Source of the DNA: Homalodisca vitripennis
Lineage: Eukaryota > Arthropoda > Insecta > Hemiptera > Cicadellidae
NCBI RefSeq assembly: GCF_021130785.1
Contig: NC_060211.1
Location: forward strand, 26,831,001-26,895,000
Reading direction: 5' to 3'
Length of the DNA: 64,000 nt
The notes under the pieces were generated by a model, which was given only the letters and a program-made list of their open reading frames with translations, ran no database searches and was not told the origin of the DNA. The position numbers were made by a program, and so were the translations under genes. This document shows positions 17,676 to 28,190 of this stretch, one piece after another (the stretch's first letter is position 1; each line of letters opens with the position of its first letter).

Positions 17676-20600
17676 TTCCAAGTTTATTTAATTCATCTAA
17701 AATATCTGTTTTATATCCATACGGTACTGTATCGATCTTATTTTCTAGGACAATTCTCTTATCATCTTTAGCGTTCAGTGCTAACTTGTTTATAGTAACG
17801 GTGTACAACTCATGTTTATAGCTTTTGATTACTGTCATCTCCCTAAATTCTTCTTTATCTTCGAACAAACATCTCTTCAAGTTTTCGATATTTATTGTTT
17901 TATTTACAACGCTTCTCTTAATTCCTTTACACCTAACTCGGTTTTTATCTAGATATTTGTACGAGTACATCTTAGACCTTAAACCACAAAATTCTTCTAA
18001 AACTTCGCTATTTAACTCATCTTTGAATTTCCCTATTACCTTCTTATTTTTAGTAGTGAAACATTCGTGATCTTTTGGATAATCACTTGTATCAAAGTCA
18101 TCTATATTTTCTTTAATAATTTTAAAAGGATCTCGTTTCAATTCTAGGAAATAACTGTCTGTATCCATGTAACACAGATTCAAATCTGGATCAAACTTCT
18201 TTAATTTGTTGTAATAAAACTCGTACATTAGCAATTTTGAGAGGTCGAGAACTGAAAATCCTATGTAAATCGGTTTGTTAAATTTAACCTTTTGTTTGTA
18301 CATGTGACTCGCTATACAGTTGTCGTCAAAGATATTAAAGCATTTGAAATTTGTTTTCTTAGCTTGTTTCATTGAAAATTCTTCATTTCCTAGTTTGATA
18401 TCACATCTATTTCGCACATTTTCCATAGATTTTCCAAAAACTGAGTTGTTCATCTTTCTCAAAGTCACTTGTAGCTTTGGTTCTCATGTTTGTGTTAAAA
18501 TCAATGTACTTTTTCATAAAAGGCTTCTGATCGAATGCAATAACTCTATTCACATGTTTCAAAATCATACCTTGTTCCAAATAGAACTTCAAATTTCTCG
18601 AATGAACAACGTATTCAGTTTTATCCAGTAGAGTTGTGCAAAGTTTGTTTTTAAAATGTTCTGGAGCAAGAGGTAAATCCTTGTGATGTTCGTGTAAATT
18701 CGTTGGATATCCAAGATCAACTTCGAGAATATAGCCATAATCTTCGTCGCCAGTGAGTTCCAAAATTGTTTCTTTCCATTCTGCAGTTGTGTAAGTTTTT
18801 GGATCCATCCACTTGATATCACTAAACGGCAGTTTTTGCATTAGGCCATACCCATAAAGGTTATTAGCATCAACGTATAACAAATAGTTTTCGGGCTTTG
18901 TCTTATCAAAATCTTTTAAATATTTGTTATTTGCTTTCACATATCGTTTAATACATTGAGAAATGCCTCCGCGAATACCTTTTTCGATCATTAAATACAT
19001 ATCGTAATCGTGTATCAGTTGAAGCTCGATTTTAGTTAATTTTAACATAGCATCCCATGCAAGACTGGGAGCTGTTAGATAGTGTGCTGGATCAAGCTTA
19101 TAGCAATTCAAACAAATATTCCTAAAATTTTCAAAGATATCAGCGAGCAATAGAACATCTTGAATGTTATAGAGATCAGAGTAATTTCCTAGATTTTTCT
19201 CTTTTAATTTGTTCCAAACATTTAAGTAGTGTTGAAAATCTTTCTCAGATATGCTCTCGTCTGTCAAAAGTGAATAGAAATCTTGAATTCTCAATTCTTC
19301 TGTGTAATCAAGTTTTTCAATACTGTCGATAAATTCATAGGGAAATATGCCTTTTCCAGATAGAATTTTAAAGATTTCTTCTTCGTCATTTGGCTGTCTT
19401 TTTAGAATTTCATTCAATATTCTTCCATCCTGTATAAAATGATTTGTATGTTTGAAGTCTTCTTTCTTTAGATTTTTCGCTAATTTTTCAATAGACGAGG
19501 CCATGAATCTAAATGTGTCCACGAAAGAGAATTTTATGAACTTTCTAGGTTTGTCACCATCAAACTCATACCCGTATCCAGAATTTACAGAATAATTTAT
19601 ATATCGTTCATCGGTGTTTGCAATCAAATCAACATTACCGTACTGTTTTGCCAATTCTTTTATGTACAAATGAGTATCGTAATTTGACATATTATGACAG
19701 AAAACTGGAATATTTTGTGGAAATTTCAAATTCAGATTACAACATGAATGAGCTGCGCCTCGAAACTTTCCAGTCAAATGACATTGATCTCTTACTTTAT
19801 TATAACTCTTATCTTTCCAACTATCAGGAGTAAAACCATACTGAATTGACTCAACATCATAAGCAGACCATTCGCAAATATGACAAACGTTTGCATTTTG
19901 GTATGAAATTTCTTCTTCTTCAGTCAATTTCATAGGTTTTTTGTTCTTAGAATTATATTTTGTAGCTATGTATTTCGATAATTTATTGAGTTCTTCAAAC
20001 AATTTTGCAGGAACATTTGGCAAATCTTCTTCATTTTTTGCTCGATAACATATCGGCTTGTACATACGATTGGTCACATTCGACACTAAATATAGAGTAA
20101 AACCATAAGGAATGTGCTTCTGAATCTTGGTTGTAGTCGATCTTTGTGGATTGTTCTTGCATGTCGGAATTTTTTCTAATATGCTCTCAAAATCCATATA
20201 AATAAACGTACGGATGGCTAAACTTCTTTTGATAATTAGTAAATGATGTTGTTTGACCTGGAAATGGCATAATTGGTTTACAAACTTCATGTTGCTTGCA
20301 AATTTCTAAATGATCTGTTAAATCTCCAGATTTGTAGAAATGGCTTAAACATCTTCTGCATAGAAATTTTTTGTGTTCATGCTTAGATAACTGAGAGAAA
20401 ACGAGCTTATTTAAATCTGTTATCAAAACATAATGAGATTTGTCATCTTGTTTAACATACAATAAATCGATTTCTAACTCGGCATCATAAATTTCTGAAA
20501 TTTGTAACGGAACAATATTAATTTTTTCATCATAAGTATAGATATTTATAGACATTTTTGGATATTTGTACTTGGAATTGGAGCTGCGTTTCTCAAATAA

Positions 20601-21575
20601 TTGTATATCTTTTAAAGACATTGGATACTCAAAACCAGAAAATATATCGTCAGTTACAAATTTTTCGTATTGTTTTACACGTTTAGGATGAAATTTTAAT
20701 TTTTCAATTGCACATCGGATAGAGTAAATAAAGCAATAGTCATCTTCATTTTTGATATTTACACAAGCTTTCTTTACCTTTATTTCTTGTGGTAAATCGA
20801 TATATGATCCTGCGTTCAGCATTTCGTGTTTATTAAGGCTCAAAATCAGTTGTTTACAGCTTTTGAATGTCCATCCAGAACCTTTATTTGGATGATTTGT
20901 CTGTTCTCGATGTGTTAATTTATTAAATTGCTTAGTAATAAAGTCGTTTACATCGAAGATTTCATCCGCTTTTATAGTAAAATACATTGGACAAGTTTGT
21001 GTTTCACCGTTCACTAAAGTTCGTTCGTATTCGCATTCTAAAGAGAGATATCCTTTACTATTTTTCACAGTTTCTTGAAATTTTTCGATTAAACTTTTAA
21101 TTTCTGGGCGCAAAATAGAAAGATATTTGTAAATTGACATGAAATTGTCGTTCAAATTTGTTAAAATGTATTGCTTAAATAGACCGTGTATTGAGGATAA
21201 AACTTCTACATCAATGATATTTTCAGGTTTCTCATTAATCGTTTTATCAATTTCTTCGATCATTTCTGACTTAGTTTTGTCGTTAGTTTCGATAGCCAAT
21301 TTTTCAGCTATTGAATGAATTTTTTCATCATTAAATAGATTGAGATCTTTTTTACTTTCCTTAAAATTTTTCTTTAGTTCACGCAATTTTTCTATATTAT
21401 ACATGTTTTGGTGATCGGCAATTTGATTTTCTTTAGCCCAATTCCTCAAATAATTTAGTTCTTTTTCATAAATGTCTTTGTTTTTTAGATGATTTTTCGA
21501 CTTATAATGTCGGGTATAATGATGTTCGAAAATGTCTTTTTTGCAGTACGGGCAGGATATCTTTTTCCTATCCAT
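17662..21575 (-). pseudogene. POLB: Protein-primed family B DNA polymerase, two breaks
   Basis: Three consecutive frames make up one gene. Part 1 (21575 to 20187, 462 codons): N-terminal C2H2 finger (C-P-Y-C...H-Y-T-R-H), the Maverick-typical G-S-G-W-T-F and A-G-S-Y-I-D-L-P blocks, and a second Cys/His cluster (C-R-R-C...H). Part 2 (to 18407): exonuclease motifs Y-M-D-F-E-S and H-N-M-S-N-Y-D, then palm motif A in Y-V-D-A-N-N-L-Y-G. Part 3 (18468 to 17662): motif B in N-N-S-V-F-G-K and motif C in Y-M-D-T-D-S. Break 1 (~20200-20215) looks like one base. Break 2 (~18440-18460) also seems to lack about five residues usually found just before motif B. As read, no functional polymerase can be made. 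Confidence 0.93.
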
Positions 21576-21592
21576 TTAAATAGGGAAAATTT
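21576..21592 (-). promoter_or_regulatory. Start motif of polymerase gene
   Basis: The coding strand reads TTTTCCCTATTTAAATGG into the ATG at 21575. Near-copies of this motif without an ATG follow at 21731, 21805 and 21913. Confidence 0.65.
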
Positions 21593-22097
21593 GAATCTGC
21601 CAAGTTTTACTATTTAGTAAAATATCTTTTTATTAAGCTGAAAAATAGCAATAATTCAGTAGATTTCTAAGGATTTTTATCAAAATTTGATAAAAATTAG
21701 CACAATTTATGTAGAAACAGCGTTAAATGTTTCTATTTATATAGGAAAAATTTAAAGATTTTGATACAAATCAGCAGAATTTATGATTTAACAGCGTTAG
21801 ATTCTTCTATTTATATAGGGAAAATTTGTATAACTCAGAGTTTGAAAAGTGGAGAATTTTACTAGAATTTGACACAAATCAGCACAAATTGTAGTAAAAC
21901 AGCTGTAGATTCTTCTATTTAGATAGGAAAAGAATTTATTTAGAGATTTTCTAAATTTCAAATTTTTAGTGATTTTTCGAGAAATTTCGTTCAAATTATC
22001 AACTTTTAAGCTAAAAATCCGCAATAATTAGAGATATTTCAGTAGATTTTCAGGATTTTTTAAAAAAACTCTAGTATGTATGCACCTTAAGAGCTGT
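21593..22097. repeat. Non-coding region with repeated promoter-like/iteron-like units
   Basis: Three imperfect units of about 80-100 bp each combine AAACAGC(G/T)nTAGATTC with TTCTATTTATATAGGAAAA, which is the reverse complement of the gene-start motif but with ATA or TAG in place of ATG (21731-21750, 21805-21824, 21913-21930). Phrases such as GATACAAATCAGCAGAATTTATG recur between them. No open frame follows. The AAACAGC...TAGATTC part also occurs inside the TIRs (about 22594-22610). Candidate roles are replication iterons, non-coding transcripts or relic gene starts. Confidence 0.55.
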
Positions 22098-22135
22098 GGT
22101 TTTGACCCTAAAAACACGTTTTTAGGGTCAAAACC
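22098..22135. other. 38-bp perfect inverted repeat (hairpin/cruciform)
   Basis: GGTTTTGACCCTAAAAAC, two central bases, then its exact reverse complement, followed by CCGGTTTTTT. It lies in the divergent region between the polymerase (leftward) and the OB-fold-like gene (rightward), about 600 bp from the right end. It could act as an origin-associated cruciform or as a transcript-terminating hairpin. Confidence 0.8.
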
Positions 22136-22200
22136 CCGGTTTTTTGTGTATTTTGGAAGTATAGTGTTGATTTTTCACCTTTAAAGTGTAGAAGTATTAA

Positions 22201-22215
22201 TTTTTTTCTATGTAA
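22201..22215 (+). promoter_or_regulatory. Start motif of OB-fold-like gene
   Basis: TTTTTTTCTATGTAAATGG runs into the ATG at 22216. It contains TCTA and TAAATGG. Confidence 0.65.
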
Positions 22216-22521
22216 ATGGCACTGTTACAAGAGTTGAATAAGGTTGGTGATTTAACATTCAAAGAATACAAGAAATTAATAGAATTAGAAGAAAATAAGA
22301 AATACAAAATTGTGAATTTGGAGAAAATGAAAGATAAATTCGGGTTTACAATAATTGCCGAGTTGGAAGATTGTAAAGTACACTTGCCAAACAGATTTTT
22401 GACTGTTTTGGATGAAAAAAAGATTAAAGAATTGAACAAAAATGAAAAATTACACTTGGTTGTTACTGGAAAGAAGACTATTAAAGATAAAGACTGTGTT
22501 ACAATTAACTTCGTGGAATAA
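22216..22521 (+). CDS. 101-aa OB-fold-like small protein (possible ssDNA-binding)
   Basis: Intact, 101 aa. After an N-terminal helix (L-N-K-V-G-D-L-T...Y-K-K-L-I-E-L) comes a beta-rich part: Y-K-I-V-N-L-E-K-M-K-D-K-F-G-F-T-I-I-A-E-L, a V-H-L-P-N-R-F segment, and L-H-L-V-V-T-G-K-K with a final strand. This pattern (K-Y-x-I...K-x-x-x-K-F-G...L-P-x-R) matches small proteins common in insect Mavericks that look like single-domain OB folds. I infer a single-stranded DNA-binding replication protein. It is the first rightward gene at the right end, divergent from the polymerase, which fits an early/replicative role. Confidence 0.62.
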   Translation: MALLQELNKVGDLTFKEYKKLIELEENKKYKIVNLEKMKDKFGFTIIAELEDCKVHLPNRFLTVLDEKKIKELNKNEKLHLVVTGKKTIKDKDCVTINFVE

Positions 22522-22529
22522 AGATTACG

Positions 22530-22732
22530 AAGATTTCTGGATTTTTTCATTAAAACAGCTTAAGAAATTAGAAGCCTACAATGAACAGTAAAACAGCTAT
22601 AGATTCGGTTATTTAACATTCGTGATTTCCTGTTTGATTTCTCAGATTTGTTTATGGTTCAATGGACAGTATTTTACATTGATTTTCTGTCTGTCCCAAA
22701 AGTGTCCTAGAAACCCCATATTCATATCTACT
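22530..22732 (-). repeat. Polinton right terminal inverted repeat
   Basis: Reverse complement of 7189-7391, ending ...CATATTCATATCTACT. The two copies differ mainly in one short patch (about 22561-22569), so they have diverged very little since insertion or were recently homogenised. Confidence 0.95.
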
Positions 22733-22738
22733 TATATA
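22733..22738. repeat. Target site duplication, right (TATATA)
   Basis: Pairs with 7183-7188. It is the first part of an (AT)n tract that includes a TGGATATAT...ATATCCA palindrome up to about 22790. Confidence 0.6.
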
Positions 22739-23768
22739 TATATATATATATATATATATGGATATATATATATATATATATATATCCATTTTAACTTTGT
22801 CACCATTAGTTTCACAAAAATGTACTTTTTTGGGACGATTAAAAAAACATTTTTTTTGTATAAAACAACATTTAAATAGTTTAATTTTTGTCAATTATAT
22901 TTTTTTATTTCACATTCAGGAGCTCGGTTCGCCAAAAGCTTTAAAAATAAATTACTCGAGTTTAACATGTTTAAGAACGGTCTTTTGAGTATTTTCAAAC
23001 TTTATAAAAATACAATATTATTAATTTGACTACTAATATCATGTACAGCTTTAGTAATAAAACCTTAGTGTAATACATAAATCATCAGCTCGTAGGTTGC
23101 TCTGTAGCTTGAACTTGTTTTATTATTCATATTTAATTTGCTATTCTTTTCTAAACACTATTTTCTAACTCCTAATACGCCGAAACGAAATGTAACAAGC
23201 GCAAAGTTACAATTTCCTCTGTTACTCCATAATCTATCTGTAATCAAAGAAATATTCAAAGCAAGTATTAAGTGTAATGCTACTCCAAAAAACGTACTCT
23301 GACTCTCTGCTAGTTTATCAATACCCGTTATTGGACAAAATAAAGGTGAAAAGCTCACAAGCTGTCAACAAATTAATGCGATCATATGTTGAGGGTGGAA
23401 CGGCTTGGCCGACAGCCAGAGACCACATGCCAGCCTCGTAAACAATCAGTGCACAGATTACACTTTCTGATAGGCGACAAGGACGATTTACGTGTTATTC
23501 CTTTACCCTTAGCTCACGTGGAACTCGTTATCTCAGGTCCTTAACTTGTTATTTCTTAATGGTTTACTTTTAGATCATGTTTTATGTTAGCCACAAACAA
23601 ATTGAGATAATTTAAATTTTAGGGATTAAGACCAAGTCTGCACCAGCAAAATATGAAAAAGAGCATGTTAATTTTGATATGAAATGAAATATTTAATTTT
23701 TTTTGGGGGGGAGGGAGAGTTAGTTGTATAGAAATACTGCTGAAAATTTAATTTAAAAAATTCATATC

Positions 23769-23827
<59 letters not shown>

Positions 23828-26800
23828 TAATTTTTATCTGTGTGTCCTTTATAAAATTGTACATGATTTGACCGACCATTATGAAGATTAGTACGTTAAT
23901 GAACTTTTCGACGGAAAAGGTTTATATGCTATACTCATTTATAAAACTCACCACGAGGCGGCGCTGCAAAATATAAAAGTTTCCAAAGCGCTTTCACATT
24001 ATAAACTGCAATTACAAGACAGTTACTGTATTAATTTTCCAAACACTATTTGAAGGCACTAAGATAGGATCAATTAATGGTTGAACTTAAAGTTTGACTG
24101 TTTTTACACAAATTTATAATAAAATACATGTAGCTGTCCAATGGCTATTAACATGCACAGATTTTCTTGATCGTGGCAATAAAGCAAACTCTTCATTGGC
24201 ATTGGAAATATAATTCACTTGTACCAGAAGTGAAAATACTTGGGCAAAGCTTGAATAAACCGTGCGAAGCTGCGGGAAACAGATATTTATAAATTAAATT
24301 TACCAATAACGCACGATATACTAAATAGGGTGTATACTATGCATATTTAAGTATTCATAGAATATGCTAAGTATACTATTGCCCTTTATTGTAAATAATA
24401 TGCGTTGTTATTATTTTATATTTACAATGAAACCCCTATTTTATTACAAAATATCTTTGACAGAAAACCTGGGTAACATTAATTCAAGCATTAATGACTC
24501 CATCATTAAAGTATTGTTTGTTAGTGCTTTATAAATATGGTTGAATTTACGAAATGCTATTTATGTTCTTTATTTCAATTGATAATATAATGTACGAAAC
24601 GCGCTTATAACTGAATCATCTCTCTTATAACTTGTTGCATATCAGAATTAAATATTTATAGATAATAGCCCTTGCTAAAAGCTCCATTTTTCAATCTATT
24701 GCTTTTAGATACTTGTAGCTACAACGTGCACGAAAAATAGGCCATCTCTAATGTCCAATACAAGCTTTTATAATATAAATTTTGGAGAGTTTGAGAAGTA
24801 ATATTTTTAGATTGATTAGCTGAACAAAGAAATTTGTATAGTTTCATTTGCCCGTTCCTCTAATTCTGCATAATAAATAGATACATTAATTTTAAATTTC
24901 AATTTCTACATGGGCTTATTATGAGACTAAAACAAAATCCTTTTGTTCACTAGCAAGATTTAGATACTTTTCTCCATAGATGACAAATTAAGGATTCTAC
25001 AGCTTATTGTAAATTTTAAAGAAAGGAAAAAGAAGACTAAATGTAAAAAATAAATTGTTTTTGGGATTCCTTAATCAACTTTTCAAGAAATAGTGGTTTT
25101 GATGTGCAGTGCTTTTACATGTATCGTTTTACTCTAAAGCTTAAGTTAAAGTTTTTTTACTCTTAAAGTTAGCTTTTGACCCTAAACTTCCATCGACCTC
25201 CCAGTTGGCGGGCCGTGAACCTATCCAAACGAGCCTGGTAGAGCTGATAGTAAGTAATTCATTAGGACACTAACATTAGAGTCATAGCCGTGAACAATTG
25301 TTATATATTCACATAAATGGTAGAGCAGTAGAAATCTAAAGTCTTTGCGGAGTGAGAGTAAAAGAAATTGGTCCTTAATTAATAGGCATAAAAATAATAC
25401 TATAAACAAATATGCAATAAAATTGTATTTATTATGACGTTTGCAAAGGTTATACATGTGAATAGTAATCGACTTACTACAAGGCATATTTATGGTAATA
25501 CAAGTATACCAGTTCCAGTAGCCAATTTTGTTTCCGTAAATAAATACGCTGAAAAATGTAATCCGTAATAGGTAGTGATATTTGCATTTTTTGATTATTT
25601 TAGTAACAATGAAATAAGAGAAAAAAATAAGAAACACCACTTAAAATTAAATGTATGAAATTTAAAGAATACTTGACAATACTCTCATGTAAGTTTGATA
25701 TAACATCATGGTTAATCAGAGTCCATGTTAGTAGTAGAAGTACTAGATGAACTATATCTCAATGCTGTTCTTAAACAATGTAAAATATTTCAATAAAACT
25801 CCAGTTTATCAAATTTTAAACTACAAATGACAGATTCAAAATAATATGCAGGCTTAAGGACATTTTGTAAAAATTTTACTCCACAGGCCATTTAAAAACA
25901 TTTAACTTCATACACAATAATATCAACCAGGAGAATATCAATATTATGGTTTAATTTCTGTAGAATATATTACGGTTTTGCATGTCACGCATACCAAACA
26001 CATCTAATTAATTACAAGACGACATTTCGCAAAACTGTCACAAATTTATACTGTTATAACACAGAGTATTGCTGATAAAAATGCAGACTTTATCCAATGA
26101 CCAGAATAGACTGTCGGTGAGAACTTGGACAGTCAAAATGGTGCAGTTAACAAACATCGTAAATTCAACTTTCCAAACTATTGACAGGTGAACTCATGTA
26201 TACTCTTGGGTTTTAGTTTACTCTCGGATATAGCACTTTGGAGTTGTTTTTGAGTATAAAGTTCAAGTCCATAGTTTATTCAATTATCTCTGTATACAAC
26301 CGTCTCTCTCACTCACTCAATAATCACTGTTCCCCAACATTTAAAAGTTGGCACTCGAATGCCTCGTGATTTAATAGACAAACCTCGGCATTTCGGTAAA
26401 TGTCAAACATCCATAGGGGTTTAAATGGGGGTGCAAACCCCAGAACAAATAAATTTTGTTACGTAACTTCTCGATGTACTAGAAAGAACAAATTTGGCAC
26501 ACAAGTATCTTATCCTCTTAAAAGACAAATAAAAGTAGTCATGAAGATCAATGACCCATAGGGCTTAGATGTTGTTGCAACTCCTAGAAGAAATATTTTG
26601 TTTTAAACATCCTGCTGTCCTGAAAAGGTGTAATTTTACACACATGTGTATTATGTTCTCGTCAGACTACTGGTACCTGAATACTTTCATCCAGAAGTAC
26701 ATTATAATGAAAGGGAGTAGTCACTTTGTGACCAAAGTAGATTTTTCAGACCGGCTTTACATCACTTCCATAATCAGACAAAGATGCAAACTCTACTGTG

Positions 26801-27176
26801 GTGCCAGAAGTGCATTATAATGACCAAAAGAGGGTGCTTTGTGACCTAAGACGACTTCAGGCCTATGTATGTATATATTTTTATTTTAACGGGGCAACAA
26901 TGCAATGCAACTAACCACCAGAAGTACCTTAAACTGAACATAGATTATAATTACTAGAAGTAGATACTATTGATTGAAGATGACATTTTAGGCCAATGTA
27001 TGTACTCGTATATATTTTCTTGGTCGGGACAACAATGCAAAAGCAACTAAGAAAACAAAATTCTCCTAATGACATCTAAAAATAACTATTTCTACTTCAA
27101 AATATGACATTTTACTATAATATGTGTTGCGCACTCTCGTATAAACGTGAGATGCTTCAATTTCTCATCATTTACT

Positions 27177-27233
<57 letters not shown>

Positions 27234-27329
27234 CGAATAATGTAAATAATTCTAGAAAATGTGCTACACAATCATACACAAATGAAGGGGTAAAGGCCCA
27301 ATCGGCCTGATCACGTACAGGGACGACTA
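22739..27329. other. Host intergenic DNA with (AT)n tracts
   Basis: A+T-rich sequence. (AT)n runs lie at about 22733-22786, 23778-23824 and 27179-27232. A 139-codon minus-strand frame at 25221-25640 has no recognisable domain and a low-complexity hydrophobic composition. About 26380-27000 contains stretches such as CATAGGGGTTTAAATGGGGGTGC that look like old interspersed-repeat debris. I see no credible host exon. Confidence 0.5.
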
Positions 27330-28190
27330 ATCAGTAATCAACAGCACGTGTCAGTTACGTGATGGGGAGGTTGTGGGTTGTGTTGCGGCAACCCTCCCAT
27401 TACTGTAATCGGTTCATGGCAGCTGGGACCTTCGGTCGTCAACGAAACAGCGCCTAAACAGCACGTGTCAGTTACGTGATGGGGAGGTTGTAGGTTGTGT
27501 TGCGGCCGCTCTCCCATTACTGTAATCGGTTCATGGCAGCTGGGACCTTCGGTTGTCAACGAAACAGCGCCTAAACAGCACGTGTCAGTTACGTGATGAG
27601 GAGGTTGTGGATTGAGTTGCAGCCGGCCTCCCATAACTGTGATCGGTTCATAGCAGCTGGACCCTTCGGTCGTCAACGAAACAGCACGTGTCAGTTACGT
27701 GATGAGGAGGTTGTGGATTGAGTTGCGGCCGATCTCCCATTACTGTGATCGGCTTCTGGCAGCTGGGACCTTCGGTCGTCAACGAAACAGCGCCTAAACA
27801 GCACGTGTCAGTTACGTGATGAGGAGGTTGTGGATTGTGTTGCGGCCGCTCTTCCATTACTGTGATCGGCTCCTGGCAGCTGGACCCTTCGGTCCTCAAC
27901 GAAACAGCGCCTAAACAGCACGTGTCAGTTACGTGATGAAGAGGTTGTGGATTGTGTTGCGACCGCTCTCTCATTACTGTAATGGTTCATGGCAGCTGGG
28001 ACCTTCGGTCCTCAACGAAACAGCGCCTAAACAGCACGTGTCAGTTACGTGATGAAGAGGTTGTGGATTGAGTTGCAGCCGGCCTCCCATAACTGTGATC
28101 GGTTCATTGCAGCTGGAACCTTCGGTCGTCAACGAAACAGTACCTAAACAGCACGTGTCAGTTACGTGATGATGAGGTTGTGGGATCCTT
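27330..28190. repeat. Minisatellite, 117-bp unit, about eight copies
   Basis: Units begin ACAGCACGTGTCAGTTACGTG and recur at about 27341, 27458, 27575, 27685, 27795, 27914, 28031 and 28148. They are more G+C-rich than the surroundings. The unit is 39 codons long, so the minus strand stays open across copies with the periodic H-H-V-T-D-T-C-C-L-G-A-V-S segment. Frame changes between copies (near 27660 and 27974) make a real protein unlikely. Confidence 0.88.

Larger units (their letters stand above)
7189..22732. mobile_element. Polinton/Maverick DNA transposon (virus-like), 15,544 bp
   Basis: The element has 5'-AG...CT-3' ends, ~203-bp TIRs and TATATA on both sides, and contains the hallmark set: protein-primed polymerase B, retroviral-type integrase, adenain-like protease and packaging ATPase. 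It also has double-jelly-roll and penton-like capsid proteins, so it belongs with the virus-like Polintons (adintovirus-like). Polymerase, integrase, ATPase, penton and the VLTF3-like gene are disrupted; protease, major capsid, PLA2 protein, fibre-like protein, BRO and the OB-fold-like gene are open. As read, it should be non-autonomous. Near-identical TIRs argue for a young insertion. Confidence 0.95.

Noticed and set aside
25221..25640. 139-codon minus-strand frame as a host gene
   Set aside because: Low-complexity hydrophobic composition, no motif, no sign of conserved start context or splice structure. Long frames occur by chance in A+T-rich DNA on the strand poor in TAA.
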